Source: Pterois miles (lineage: Eukaryota; Chordata; Actinopteri; Perciformes; Scorpaenidae). Taken from it: a stretch of 64,000 nucleotides of DNA. This document shows positions 39,401 to 52,380 of this stretch, one piece after another (position 1 is the first letter of the stretch; each line of letters starts with the position of its first letter). The stretch lies in assembly GCA_947000775.1 (NCBI GenBank), contig CAMQGK010000332.1, positions 735,001 through 799,000 on the forward strand, given 5' to 3'. The position numbers and the translations under genes were made by a program. The notes beneath the pieces are model-generated. The model saw only the letters and a program-made list of their open reading frames with translations, was not told the DNA's origin and ran no database searches.

Positions 39401-39549
39401 CCACAGAGACCTGCAAAACCCATCAGACCTGGATCCAAAGACAGGCAGAGACCTGAACGTGTTCTGTGATGGACCATTGAAACCCAAGACTGCCTACAGG
39501 TACTGAGCATAGAAATCAAGACTCTTTCAACAAGACTGAGGGTTTACTT

Positions 39550-39587
<38 letters not shown>

Positions 39588-42500
39588 TTAATAAGAATTT
39601 AATAATAATAATAACAATAATAACAATAATAACAATAATAATTTAATAATAACAATAATAATAATAATAATAATAAAGGTTTACTTGTAATAATAACAAC
39701 AACAACAACAGGTATTATTACTGTAATATGTTAGAGATAATAATGAACCCCTTCAGGGCCACATCAAGTCTGTTATACATAGGTACGGTCTGTTATACTT
39801 AGCAACAGTCTGTTATACAATGGTACAGTCTGTTATACATAGGTACGGTCTGTTATACATAGGTACGGTCTGTTATACATAGGTACGGTCTGTTATACAT
39901 AGGTACGTTTTATTTAGAAAGTTTTATAAATGGTAAGTTTTATATAGAGAAAGTCTGTTATACATAGGTACGGTCTGTTATACATAGGTATGGTCTGTTA
40001 TACTTAGCAACAGTCTGTTATACAATGGTACAGTCTGTTATACTTAGCAACAGTCTGTTATACAATGGTACAGTCTGTTATACATAGGTACGGTCTGTTA
40101 TACATAGGTACGGTCTGTTATACATAGGTACGGTCTGTTATACTTAGCAACAGTCTGTTATACATAGGTACGGTCTGTTATACATAGGTACGGTCTGTTA
40201 TACATAGGTACGGTCTGTTATACATAGGTACGGTCTGTTATACATAGGTACGGTCTGTTATACTTAGCAACAGTCTGTTATACAATGGTACAGTCTGTTA
40301 TACATAGGTACGGTCTGTTATACATAGGTACGGTTTGTTATACATAGGTACGGTCTGTTATACATAGGTACGGTCTGTTATACTTAGCAACAGTCTGTTA
40401 TACAATGGTACAGTCTGTTATACATAGGTACGGTCTGTTATACATAGGTATGGTCTGTTATACTTAGCAACAGTCTGTTATACAATGGTACAGTCTGTTA
40501 TACTTAGCAACAGTGTGTTATACAATGGTACAGTCTGTTATACATAGGTACGGTCTGTTACACATAGGTACAGTCTGTTATACATAGGTACGGTCTGTTA
40601 TACATAGGTACGGTCTGTTATACTTAGCAACAGTCTGTTATACAATGGTACAGTCTGTTATACATAGGTACGGTCTGTTATACATAGGTACGGTCTGTTA
40701 TACATAGGTACGGTCTGTTATACTTAGCAACAGTCTGTTATACAATGGTACGGTCTGTTATACTTAGCAACAGTCTGTTATACAATGGTACAGTCTGTTA
40801 TACATAGGTACGGTCTGTTATACATAGGTATGGTCTGTTATACTTAGCAACAGTCTGTTATACAATGGTACAGTCTGTTATACTTAGCAACAGTCTGTTA
40901 TACAATGGTACAGTCTGTTATACATAGGTACGGTCTGTTACACATAGGTACAAGTCTGTTATACATAGGTACGGTCTGTTATACATAGAGACGGTCTGTC
41001 ATACATAGGTACAGTCTGTTATACATAGGTACGGTCTGTTATACTGTACATAGGTAGGTCTGTCATACATAGGTACGGTCTGTCATACATAGGTACGGTC
41101 TGTCATACATAGGTACGGTCTGTCATACATAGGTACAGTCTGTTATACATAGGTACGGTCTGTTATACTGTACATAGGTAGGTCTGTCATACATAGGTAC
41201 GGTCTGTCATACATAGGTACGGTACGGTCTGTCATACATAGGTACGGTACGGTCTGTCATACATAGGTACGGTCTGTCATACATAGGTACGGTCTGTCAT
41301 ACATAGGTACGGTCTGTTATACATAGGTACGGTCTGTCATACATAGGTACGGTCTGTCATACATAGGTACGGTCTGTTATACATAGGTACGGTCTGTTAT
41401 ACATAGGTACGGTCTGTTATACATAGGTACGGTCTGTTATATAAAGGTTTAAGGTGTATGGAGTGGTGACTGTGCCCTGGGAGAATGGAGGGGTCACTGT
41501 GTTCTTGTTTTCAGACTCAGTATTCGAGCGTTCACTCAGCTGTTCGATGAAGACCAGTCAGACTTCAGCTCTCCTCTGTACAGCGACACCTATCTGTCTC
41601 TACCTGTGGTCACCGAGGCAGGTGAGCTTCACACCTTCCACTGTCACACGTTCACACCAACTGCTGTTTATACCACTGTTATGGCGTTCCCGTTAATGAC
41701 ATTCCTGTTCATGAAGCCCCGCCCCCACCAGAGAAGTGTGTGCTGGTTTATTCAAACATTATTAATGTTGAAGTACAGCAGCCAAAAAGACGATGACATG
41801 AGGATGATGAGATGTTCGCTTCTGGAGATATGAGACGGACACAGTCATTTCCAGTCATGTTTTCTTATTATTATTATCATGATTATTATATCTGATGAGA
41901 GGCCAGTTGAAGAGTCCCTCAGCCTCCATGTTTCCATATTAAGCTGTGATGAAGCATCCTGACAGACCTGCTGATTGAAAGCCTTTTCATGGCTGCATGT
42001 GTTGACAGTGTTCTTTCCTCCACAGAGCCTCTGAGCGGTGTCATGGAGGGCGTCAGTGCCGCCATGTTCCTCGTCGTCATGACGCTGGGAGTCACCGCTC
42101 TGCTGGTCTGCAGACAAAAGGCCCGCAAAGTGTGAGTATCCACAAACTGAAGGCTGAATGTAAAGATGGTGAGAGGCTGCCGGTTAGAGACTGACAACAA
42201 GCCCTCATTCAACTTCAGATACAAGACGAAGACGCTTTATGAACCAACTGGCCGGCTACTTAGCTAGCTACCTTGCTAATTCCACCATGCTACAGAAAAT
42301 GAGACCAGCGCTGGGTCCCGGTCCCCTTGCCTCACTCCTCGCTGCTAGGAGACTACTTCACGGGGAGGAGAGCAGGAGTTAGCTAGCTAGCTTTTCAGTC
42401 CCTGAACAAGCTAGCTAGCTAACTAGCCAGATCCAGAGACAGTCAAGCTAGCTAGCTAAGTAACATTAGCCAGCCTTCTACTCCAAGCCTCCAGCTGTGA

Positions 42501-45500
42501 CGATGCAATAGAGCGCTTAAGTCTCGCCCCTTCCTGTGACCACCATGGGACCTGATTTCAGAATAAAATATGAACCACTGTCAACAGAGAGAGACCGATA
42601 TTTATTGATCCTGTTTGAACTGATCCATGAATCACACAGATGATGTTTGTACATTTTAAAGATAATTGATAGCTAGCTAAGTTACAGATAACAGATAACA
42701 CACCTGTGTGATTCTGCTGTGTTTCAGAGTTCAGGAGAGAGCAGTCAGGATGAAAGTGAGGAGAGAAAGGCCGACATCAGGAGTCCACCTGGGAGTCAGA
42801 GGGTAAAATACTTCATGTACTACTACAAGATACTCTAATGCAGTACTAACAATATTACTGTAGTACACATATTATAATGCATATGCAGGCAGCAGTACAA
42901 AGCTAATTATACAGAATATTAACACTGATATAATACTACTGTAATAATAATAATAATAATAAGAATAATAATAATAATAATACTGTATACAGCTGCTTTT
43001 AAGACAAGATAATCCTTTATTAGTCCCACAGTGGGCTGTAATACTCCTCGAGGTCTTCAACTCCACCTCTGGAAGATATTTTTGTGCATCCTGGAGGAGA
43101 CAGGGACCTGGAACCCTAACCCTAACCCTAACCCTAACCCTAACCCTAACCCATTGAGGAAGCAGCTGCATGGAGTTGTGGTCTGAAGGTCATTGGCAAC
43201 AGTTATGGTAGCATCCTAAGAACCTGATGGTGGACGCCAGCCGTTAAGGAGGCCTTTTGGGCTTGGTTGGCCCGGGGATGGTCATGTCTAGAAGGGAACC
43301 TTCAAATTAAGCATCTGATCGGAGATCTGCAAAAAACTGCAAAAACCCTTGAGACTCACTGCCTATCCTAACCTAAGGTCAATGCCTAACTTTGACCATT
43401 CAAGGTCAATGCCTAACCATAACCATTCAATGTCAATGCCTAACCTTAACCATATTGCGACAAAGAGGTGGAAACAGCTGACAGGTACCGGTTGGCCAGA
43501 AGGGCTGAAGTTGCGGCTATCACCAAAGCAGAACCCAGATATGGGAGGAGTTAGGGCAGACCAGGCAGAAGGACTCTTGGTTGGCCTCGAGGAAGTTCTG
43601 GAAAACTGTTGACTGACTCAGACAGGGTGACGCTGCTCCTCCACCTCTAAAGGGACCATGTGAAGTGGTTCAATATCTAATCAGGATCCCCTGGACACCT
43701 TCCTTTGGAGGTTTTCCAGGTATTTCCAACTGGTAAGAGGTCTCAGTATAAGAGCACTCCTCTCTCACTGCCAGTTTAGGCAGTTTGTGGTTCCTTGTGT
43801 TGACTCTCACAGCGAGTAGATCCTTTAGAGGAGGCTGAGGTGTGTCGCTGTTTGTTTCACACTTATTGTCATTATTCGTCAGCATGTTTAACGTCTGTTC
43901 CTCCTTTTACTCCTCAGAAACCGTCGAGTCTCAAGGTGAGAAATCCAAACATGTCCTCCGTTCCACTCGCTGGTTTCAGCACTTCTTATTAATACATTTG
44001 GTTTGTGTCCTTCAGCCCCATCAAGATCCAGAACTTTGAGTGTCACTACAACAAACTACAAGCTGACTCCAACTACCTGCTGTCAGAGGAGTACGAGGTC
44101 AGTCATATATTATTATTCATTATTTATATTATTATTCAGATATTCAGATTCACCCCAGAGACAACATGAGCTGACCAGAGTTTATGTTTTAGATGTTCTA
44201 TTACATCATGTTCAAATAACACTGGGATTATCTGTCATAAGCACAATATCGCTGCCTCATACTAAATATTATAAATAGGCCTCGTCACCACTTAGTAACA
44301 TCTCTGTCACCTGCTGCAGATGACCTGATCCGAAGTCTGTGGTCAGACAGCAGGAAGGTTTTTATTTATAGATAATTCTCCTAAAAACACACTTCAGTTG
44401 AGCATCAGACAGAAAACCGTGTTTAGTTTGTTGTTATAGAACAAAACACTATATATCAAAATAAATCAAGTCTATCAAACAGATTATTGGTGATTATTGG
44501 GTTACTTTTTGATTTGATAACATTATTATTTATTTATATTTATTATATTAATTATTATTGTCAGAACCACCAGATCCTAGGTCATGTTTTGTTTCTGTTA
44601 TTTCATTTTCATTATAGTCTATTTCCTGTTTTATTTTGAAATCACTAGCCTTCTCTCTCTTTTCAGATCACTGCACTTCCTGCCCTCATGTGTCTCCCCG
44701 CCCCCTGACCTACTTTCCATCGCTTCACCTGTGTCTGATTGTAGCCCCGCCCCTGATGGTGTCCACCTGTGTCTCGTTAATCCCTCCCCTCTAGTATATA
44801 CTGTGTCCTCCCTTCCTCATGTCTGCCTTTTTTGTGAATGATTGTTTTCCTGTTTTTTGACCCTGCCTTTGCGTGTTGTTTTTTGGATCTGGTTGCCTGT
44901 TTGACTGCCTTCCTGTGTACCAACCTTTTGTCGGTACACAGGAGTGTTGTTGAGTTTGAGTTTTACATTTGAGTCCAGTCCCTTCCTGATCCAAGTCATA
45001 ACAATTATGAGAAGTACAATAACCACTTCAATTCAAATGTATTATTTGCTGAAATGCATTTAAATAAATAAAGAAAAAAAAAGGTCCATTTATTTTACTT
45101 TTTCTCTGGTCTGTGCTCTTTTCTTCAGGACCTGAAGGACGTTGGTCGTAATCAGCCGCTGGACTCGGCTCTGCTGCCAGAGAACCGCGGCAAGAATCGA
45201 TACAACAACATCCTGCCCTGTGAGTCACAACAAACAGTAGACAGTATACTGATATGAGCTGAGGGACAATAGTTGGCTCCAGCAGCAGAGCTACACGTCC
45301 ACCGTTTTGGACTGAAAGCAACTGGTTGCCAGTAAAACTGTCACGGGAATGGTGAGAGGAACGCAATTGCCGACCAAGAGAATCGTAAAGTTAATCCTGA
45401 CGGATAACCATAAAAATCCCAAACAATTCAAATGAAGAGGGGAAACACAAAATAAGAACAGGGCTAAAAGGAAGGCTCCCTACACTCAATATATCATGAA

Positions 45501-48500
45501 AAGACCTAAACTAAATCACTGCTGCTGAGCAGCTGAAAAGAGCAAAAAGGAAACCCAGGAAGCAGCTGAGGCCACCCAAACCTGACCCACTCAGAGACTC
45601 TGACATGGACCTAAATGGTGAGTAAATCCCACAGATAGGTTCACATGGTCCTTCTGTAGATTCACCCCCCCATGCAGCTAGACCACAAACAGGACAGCAC
45701 TTCCTCCACCTCTGACAGAGACAATGAGTCAGCATCTGAGCCCTGAAACCAGGGGTAGATCTAGGCTTCAACCAGCTGATCCTCATCGGGGTCTGAGCCC
45801 TGAAACCAGGGGTAGATCTAGGCTTCAACCAGCTGATCCTCATCAGGGACAATCAGGCTCTACAGCTGCCTCTCCTCACAGATAATGAAGCACCCAGCCT
45901 GCTGACACACAGCTGACCATCACAAAAAGTCCTCCTACAAAGAGCTGTACAAAAGTGGAACTACATTATTTTTTATGCTATTGTCATATTTAATGCCTCT
46001 ACTCAAATGTCCAGTGTTGAACAATAAAATATTCTAAATAGTCATACTATTATAACTATTAACTTATTTATGTATTCAACTTTTATCCTGGCTGCTTCCC
46101 AGAGGAGCATCAAGTGAACGATGGACCTAAATAGAAGTTATAAAAATCCAGCTCACAGATTCTGAGATCAATCTAGGATCCAAAATGGTGTCCAGTAGTG
46201 TCTAGACCATGGATGTAGAAGAGGGTCCACTAGAGTCCAGACCATGGATGGAGAAGAGGTTGTGTCCTTTGCTCTTAGTAAATAGCACAGGACACAACCT
46301 CATGACCTCCATGCTACTAGCACTGCTAGCTTCTGGCCGACAGCCGTTTGTTTGTGAACAGAGACATTAATCCATCCACCACATTACAGGCAGACAGCAG
46401 ACAGCGAATCCATGGGTGGATTAGAAGATAATGAAAATGATGAATTACAGCCAATAGATCCATTATTACAGCCACATCCAGCTAGCAGGAAGCTGGAAAA
46501 CCAGATATGGGATATGAGCGTGCAGGGTGGGCCGGTTTACCGCTTTTAGGACATCAGGACTCAAATAAAGATATTTCAGTGTTCCAACTGGGAAGATGAT
46601 TAACAGACGTCTCGGGATGACACAAGATACAGTACGTCCATGGACACAGACTCAGTGGGGTTTCAGTCCAAAATGGTGGCAGCTCTACCACAGTGCATCT
46701 AGTGGCATCAGAGTTTCATCTTTGTGCTTCGAGACTGTTTAGTGATGCGTTAACAGACGGAGAAGAAGAAGACAATCATGTGAACAGACAGAGAAGAAGA
46801 CAATCATGTGAACCGACAGAGAAGACATGTGTCAACAGACAGAAAAAAAGCACAGACTTGTTAAAAGACAACCAAGAAGACAGATGTGTTAACAGACAAC
46901 CAAGAAGACAGACGTGTTAACAGACAACCAAGAAGACAGATGTGTTAACAGACAACCAAGAAGACAGACGTGTTAACAGACAGAGAAGACAGATGTGTTA
47001 ACAGATAGAGTAGAAGGAGACAGATGTGTTAACAGAGAAAGAAGACAACCGATGTGTTAACAGACAGAGAAGACATATGTGTTAACAGACAGAGTAGAAG
47101 GAGACAGATGTGTTAACAGACAGAGAAGACAACCGATGTGTTAACAGACAGAGAAGACATATGTGTTAACAGACAGAGTAGAAGGAGACAGATGTATTAA
47201 CAGACAGAGAAAACAACAGATGTGTTAACAGACAGGGAAGACAACAGATGTGTTAACAGACAGAGAAGACAGATGTGTAAACAGACAGAGAAGACAAAAG
47301 ATGTGTTAACAGACAGAGCAGAAAGAGACAGATGTTTTAACAGACAGAGAAGAAGACAGATGTGTTAACAGACAGAGAAGACCACAGATGTGTTAACAGA
47401 CAGAAAAGAAGACAGATGTGTTAACAGACAGAGCATAAAGAGACAGATGTGTTAACAGACAGAGCATAAAAAGACAGATGTGTTAACAGACAGAGAAGAC
47501 GACAGATGTGTTAAAAGACAGAATAGAAGAAGACAGATGTGTTAACAGACAGAGAAGACCACAGATGTGTTAACAGACAGAGTAGAAGGAGACAGATGTG
47601 TTAACAGACAGAGAAGACAACAGATGTGTTAACAGACAGAGTAGAAAGAGACAGATGTGTTAACAGACAGAGAAGACAGATGTGTTAACAGACAGAGAAG
47701 ATGACAGATGTGTTAACAGATGGAGAAGAAGACAGATGTGTTGACAGACAGAGAAGACCACAGATGTGTTAACAGACAGAGAAGACAGATGTGTAAACAG
47801 ACAGAGTAGAAGTAGACAGATGTGTTAACAGACAGAGAAGACAACAGATGTGTTAACAGACAGAGCATAAAGAGACAGATGTGTTAACAGACAGAGAAGA
47901 AGACAGATGTATTAACAGACAGAGCATAAAAAGACAGATGTGTTAACAGACAGAGAAGACGACAGATGTGTTAACAGACACAGTAGAAGCAGACAGATGT
48001 GTTAACAGACAGAATAGAAGAAGACAGATGTGTTAACAGACAGAGTAGAAAGAGACAGATGTGTTAACAGACAGAGTAGAAAGAGACAGATGTGTTAACA
48101 GACAGAGAAGACGACAGATGTGTTAACAGACAGAGTAGAAAGAGACAGATGTGTTAACAGACAGAGAAGAGAGACAGATGGGTGTTAACAGACAGAGAAG
48201 AAGACAGATGTGTTAACAGAAGGAGAAGGAGAAGAAGAAGACAGATATGTTAACAGACAGAGAAGAAGACAGATGTGTTAACAGACAGAGAAGAAGACAG
48301 ATGTGTTAACAGACAGAGAAGACCACAGATGTGTTAACAGACAGAAAAGAAGACAGATGTGTTAACAGAGAAGAGGACAGATGTGTTAACAGACAGAGAA
48401 GAAGACAGATGTGTTAGAAGGAGAAGAAGAAGACAGATGTGTTAACAGACAGAGAAGAAGACAGATATGTTAACAGACAGAGAAGAAGAAGACAGATGTG

Positions 48501-51500
48501 TTAACAGACAGAGAAGAAGAAGACAGATGTGTTAACAGACAGAGAAGAAGACAGATGTGTTAACAGACAGAGAAGAAGAAGACAGATGTGTTAACAGACA
48601 GAATAGAAGAAGACAGATGTGTTAACAGACAGAGAAGAAGACAGATGTGTTAACAGACAGAGAAGAAGACAGATGTGTTCACAGACAGAGAAGAAGACAG
48701 ATGTGTTAACAGACAGAGAAGAAGAAGACAGATGTGTTAACAGACAGAGAAGAAGACAGATGTGTTAACAGACAGAGAAGAAGACAGATGTGTTAACAGA
48801 CAGAGAAGAAAAAGACAGATGTGTTAACAGACAGAGAAGAAGAAGACAGATGTGTTAACAGAGAAGAGGACAGATGTGTTAACAGACAGAGATGAAGACA
48901 GATGTGTTAACAGAGAAGAGGACAGATGTGTTAACAGACAGAGAAGAAGAAGACAGATGTGTCAACAGAGAAGAGGACAGATGTGTTAACAGACAGAGAA
49001 GACGACAGATGTGTTAACAGACAGAGTAGAAAGAGACAGATGTGTTAACAGACAGAGAAGAGAGACAGATGTGTTAGCAGACAGAGAAGACGACAGATAT
49101 GTTAACAGACAGAGAAGAAGACAGATGTGTTAACAGAAGGAGAAGAAGAAGACAGATATGTTAACAGACAGAGAAGAAGACAGATGTGTTAACAGACAGA
49201 GAAGAAGACAGATGTGTTAACAGACAGAGAAGACCACAGATGTGTTAACAGACAGAAAAGAAGACAGATGTGTTAACAGAGAAGAGGACAGATGTGTTAA
49301 CAGACAGAGAAGAAGACAGATGTGTTAGAAGGAGAAGAAGAAGACAGATGTGTTAACAGACAGAGAAGAAGACAGATATGTTAACAGACAGAGAAGAAGA
49401 AGACAGATGTGTTAACAGACAGAGAAGAAGAAGACAGATGTGTTAACAGACAGAGAAGAAGACAGATGTGTTAACAGACAGAGAAGAAGAAGACAGATGT
49501 GTTAACAGACAGAATAGAAGAAGACAGATGTGTTAACAGACAGAGAAGAAGACAGATGTGTTAACAGACAGAGAAGAAGACAGATGTGTTAACAGACAGA
49601 GAAGAAGACAGATGTGTTCACAGACAGAGAAGAAGACAGATGTGTTAACAGACAGATAAGAAGAAGACAGATGTGTTAACAGACAGAGAAGAAGACAGAT
49701 GTGTTAACAGACAGAGAAGAAAAAGACAGATGTGTTAACAGACAGAGAAGAAGAAGACAGATGTGTTAACAGAGAAGAGGACAGATGTGTTAACAGACAG
49801 AGATGAAGACAGATGTGTTAACAGAGAAGAGGACAGATGTGTTAACAGACAGAGAAGAAGAAGACAGATGTGTTAACAGAGAAGAGGACAGATGTGTTAA
49901 CAGACAGAGAAGAAGACAGATGTGTTAACAGACAGAGAAGAAGAAGACAGATGTGTTAAGAGACAGAGAAGAAGACAGATGTGTTCACAGACAGAAGAAG
50001 ACAGATGTGTTAACAGACAGAGAAAAAGAAGACAGATGTGTTAACAGACAGAGAAGAAGACAGATGTGTTAAGAGACAGAGAAGAAGAAGACAGATGTGT
50101 TAAGAGACAGAGAAGAAGACAGATGTGTTCACAGACAGAAGAAGACAGATGTGTTAACAGACAGAGAAGAAGAAGACAGATGTGTTAACAGACAGAGAAG
50201 AAGACAGATGTGTTAACAGAAGGAGAAGAAGAAGACAGATGTGTTAACAGACAGAGAAGAAGACAGATGTGTTAACAGACAGAGAAGAAGACAGATGTGT
50301 TAACAGACAGAGATGAAGACAGATGTGTTAACAGACAGAGAAGAAGACAGATATGTTAACAGACAGAGAAGAAGACAGATGTGTTAACAGACAGAGAAGA
50401 AGAAGACAGATGTGTTAACAGACAGAGAAGAAGAAGACAGATGTGTTAACAGACAGAGATGAAGACCGATGTGTTAACAGAGAAGAAGACAGATGTGTTA
50501 ACAGACAGAGAAGAAGACAGATGTGTTAACAGACAGAGAAGAAGACAGATGTGTTAACAGAGAGCAGAAAGAGACAGATGTGTTAACAGACAGAGAAGAA
50601 GATAGATGTGTTAACAGACAGAGAAGAAGAAGACAGATGTGTTAAGAGACAGAGAAGAAGACAGATGTGTTCACAGACAGAAGAAGACAGATGTGTTAAC
50701 AGAAGGAGAAGAAGAACACAGGTGTGTTAACAGACAGAGAAGAAGACAGATGTGTTAACAGACAGAGAAGAAGAAGACAGATGTGTTAACAGACAGAGAA
50801 GAAGACAGATGTGTTAACAGACAGAGAAGAAGAAGACAGATGTGTTAAGAGACAGAGAAGAAGACAGATGTGTTCACAGACAGAAGAAGACAGATGTGTT
50901 AACAGAAGGAGAAGAAGAACACAGGTGTGTTAACAGACAGAGAAGAAGACAGATGTGTTAACAGACAGAGAAGAAGAAGACAGATGTGTTAAGAGACAGA
51001 GAAGAAGACAGATGTGTTCACAGACAGAAGAAGACAGATGTGTTAACAGAAGGAGAAGAAGAAGACAGATATGTTAACAGACAGAGAAGAAGACAGATGT
51101 GTTAACAGACAGAGAAGAAGAAGACAGATGTGTTAACAGACAGAGAAGAAGAAGACAGATGTGTTAACAGACAGAGAAGAAGAAGAAGAAGAAGAAGAAG
51201 ATAGTCCTTTATTAGTCCCGCTAGGGGAAATTCAATTTTTTCACTCTGTTAACTTATACACACACATGCACAAACAGGTCCATATACATGGAGATATGTC
51301 AGAGTGAGGGGGCTGCTCCTGACAAGTGCCCTGAGCAGTTGGGGGTTTGGTGCCTTGCTCAGGGGCACCTCGGCAGTGCCCAAGAGGTAAACTGGCACCT
51401 CTCCAGCTACCAGTTCACGCTCAGTTCTTGGTCCATGTCGGGACTTGAACCGGTGACCCTCCGGTTCCCAAGCCAACTCCCTACAGACTGAGCTACTGCC

Positions 51501-52348
51501 GCCCCCAAGAAGACAAGAAGAAGACAGATGTGTTAACAGACAGAGAAGAAGAAAGACAGATGTGTTAACAGACAGAGAAGAAGAAGATGTGTTAACAGAC
51601 AGAGAAGAAGACAGATGTGTTAACAGACAGAGAAGAAGACAGATGTGTTAACAGACAGAAGAAGAAGACAGATGTGTTAACAGACAGAGAAGAAGAAGAC
51701 AGATGTGTTAACAGACAGAGAAGAAGACAGATGTGTTAACAGACAGAGAAGAAGAAAGAAAAAAAAAAACAGATGTGTTAACAGACAGAGAAGAAGAAGA
51801 CAGATGTGTTAACAGACAGAGAAGAAGACAGATGTGTTAACAGACAGAGAAGAAGAAGACAGATGTGTTAACAGACAGAGAAGAAGAAGACAGATGTGTT
51901 AACAGACAGAGAAGAAGAAGACAGATGTGTTAACAGACGGAGATGACGTCCTTGTATGTGTTTCTGACTGTGTTTCTGTGTTCAGATGACTCCACCAGGG
52001 TGAAGCTGTCCTATGTGGATGATGATCCGTGCTCCGACTACATCAACGCCAGCTACATGCCCGTAAGATATTGTTGATGTTGATTAATCTATGTCACCTG
52101 AAGCTCTTCTCTGGATACTAAGTGATATTTAACCCCATGATGATGCTATTCTATCACTTCCACAAAATAATGCCTGTGTTTCAGTCAGTTGCTCTGTGTG
52201 TTTCAGGGTAATAACTTCCGGCGGGAGTACATCGCCACTCAGGGTCCTCTGCCAGGAACAAAAGATGATTTCTGGAAGATGGTTTGGGAGCAGAATGTCC
52301 ACAACATGGTGATGGTTACTCAGTGTGTTGAAAAAGGCAGGGTGAGTG

Positions 52349-52380
<32 letters not shown>

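Noticed and set aside
44584..45026. Open frames in intron 24
   Set aside because: Low-complexity C/T-rich repeat-like sequence without exon borders or conserved protein content.
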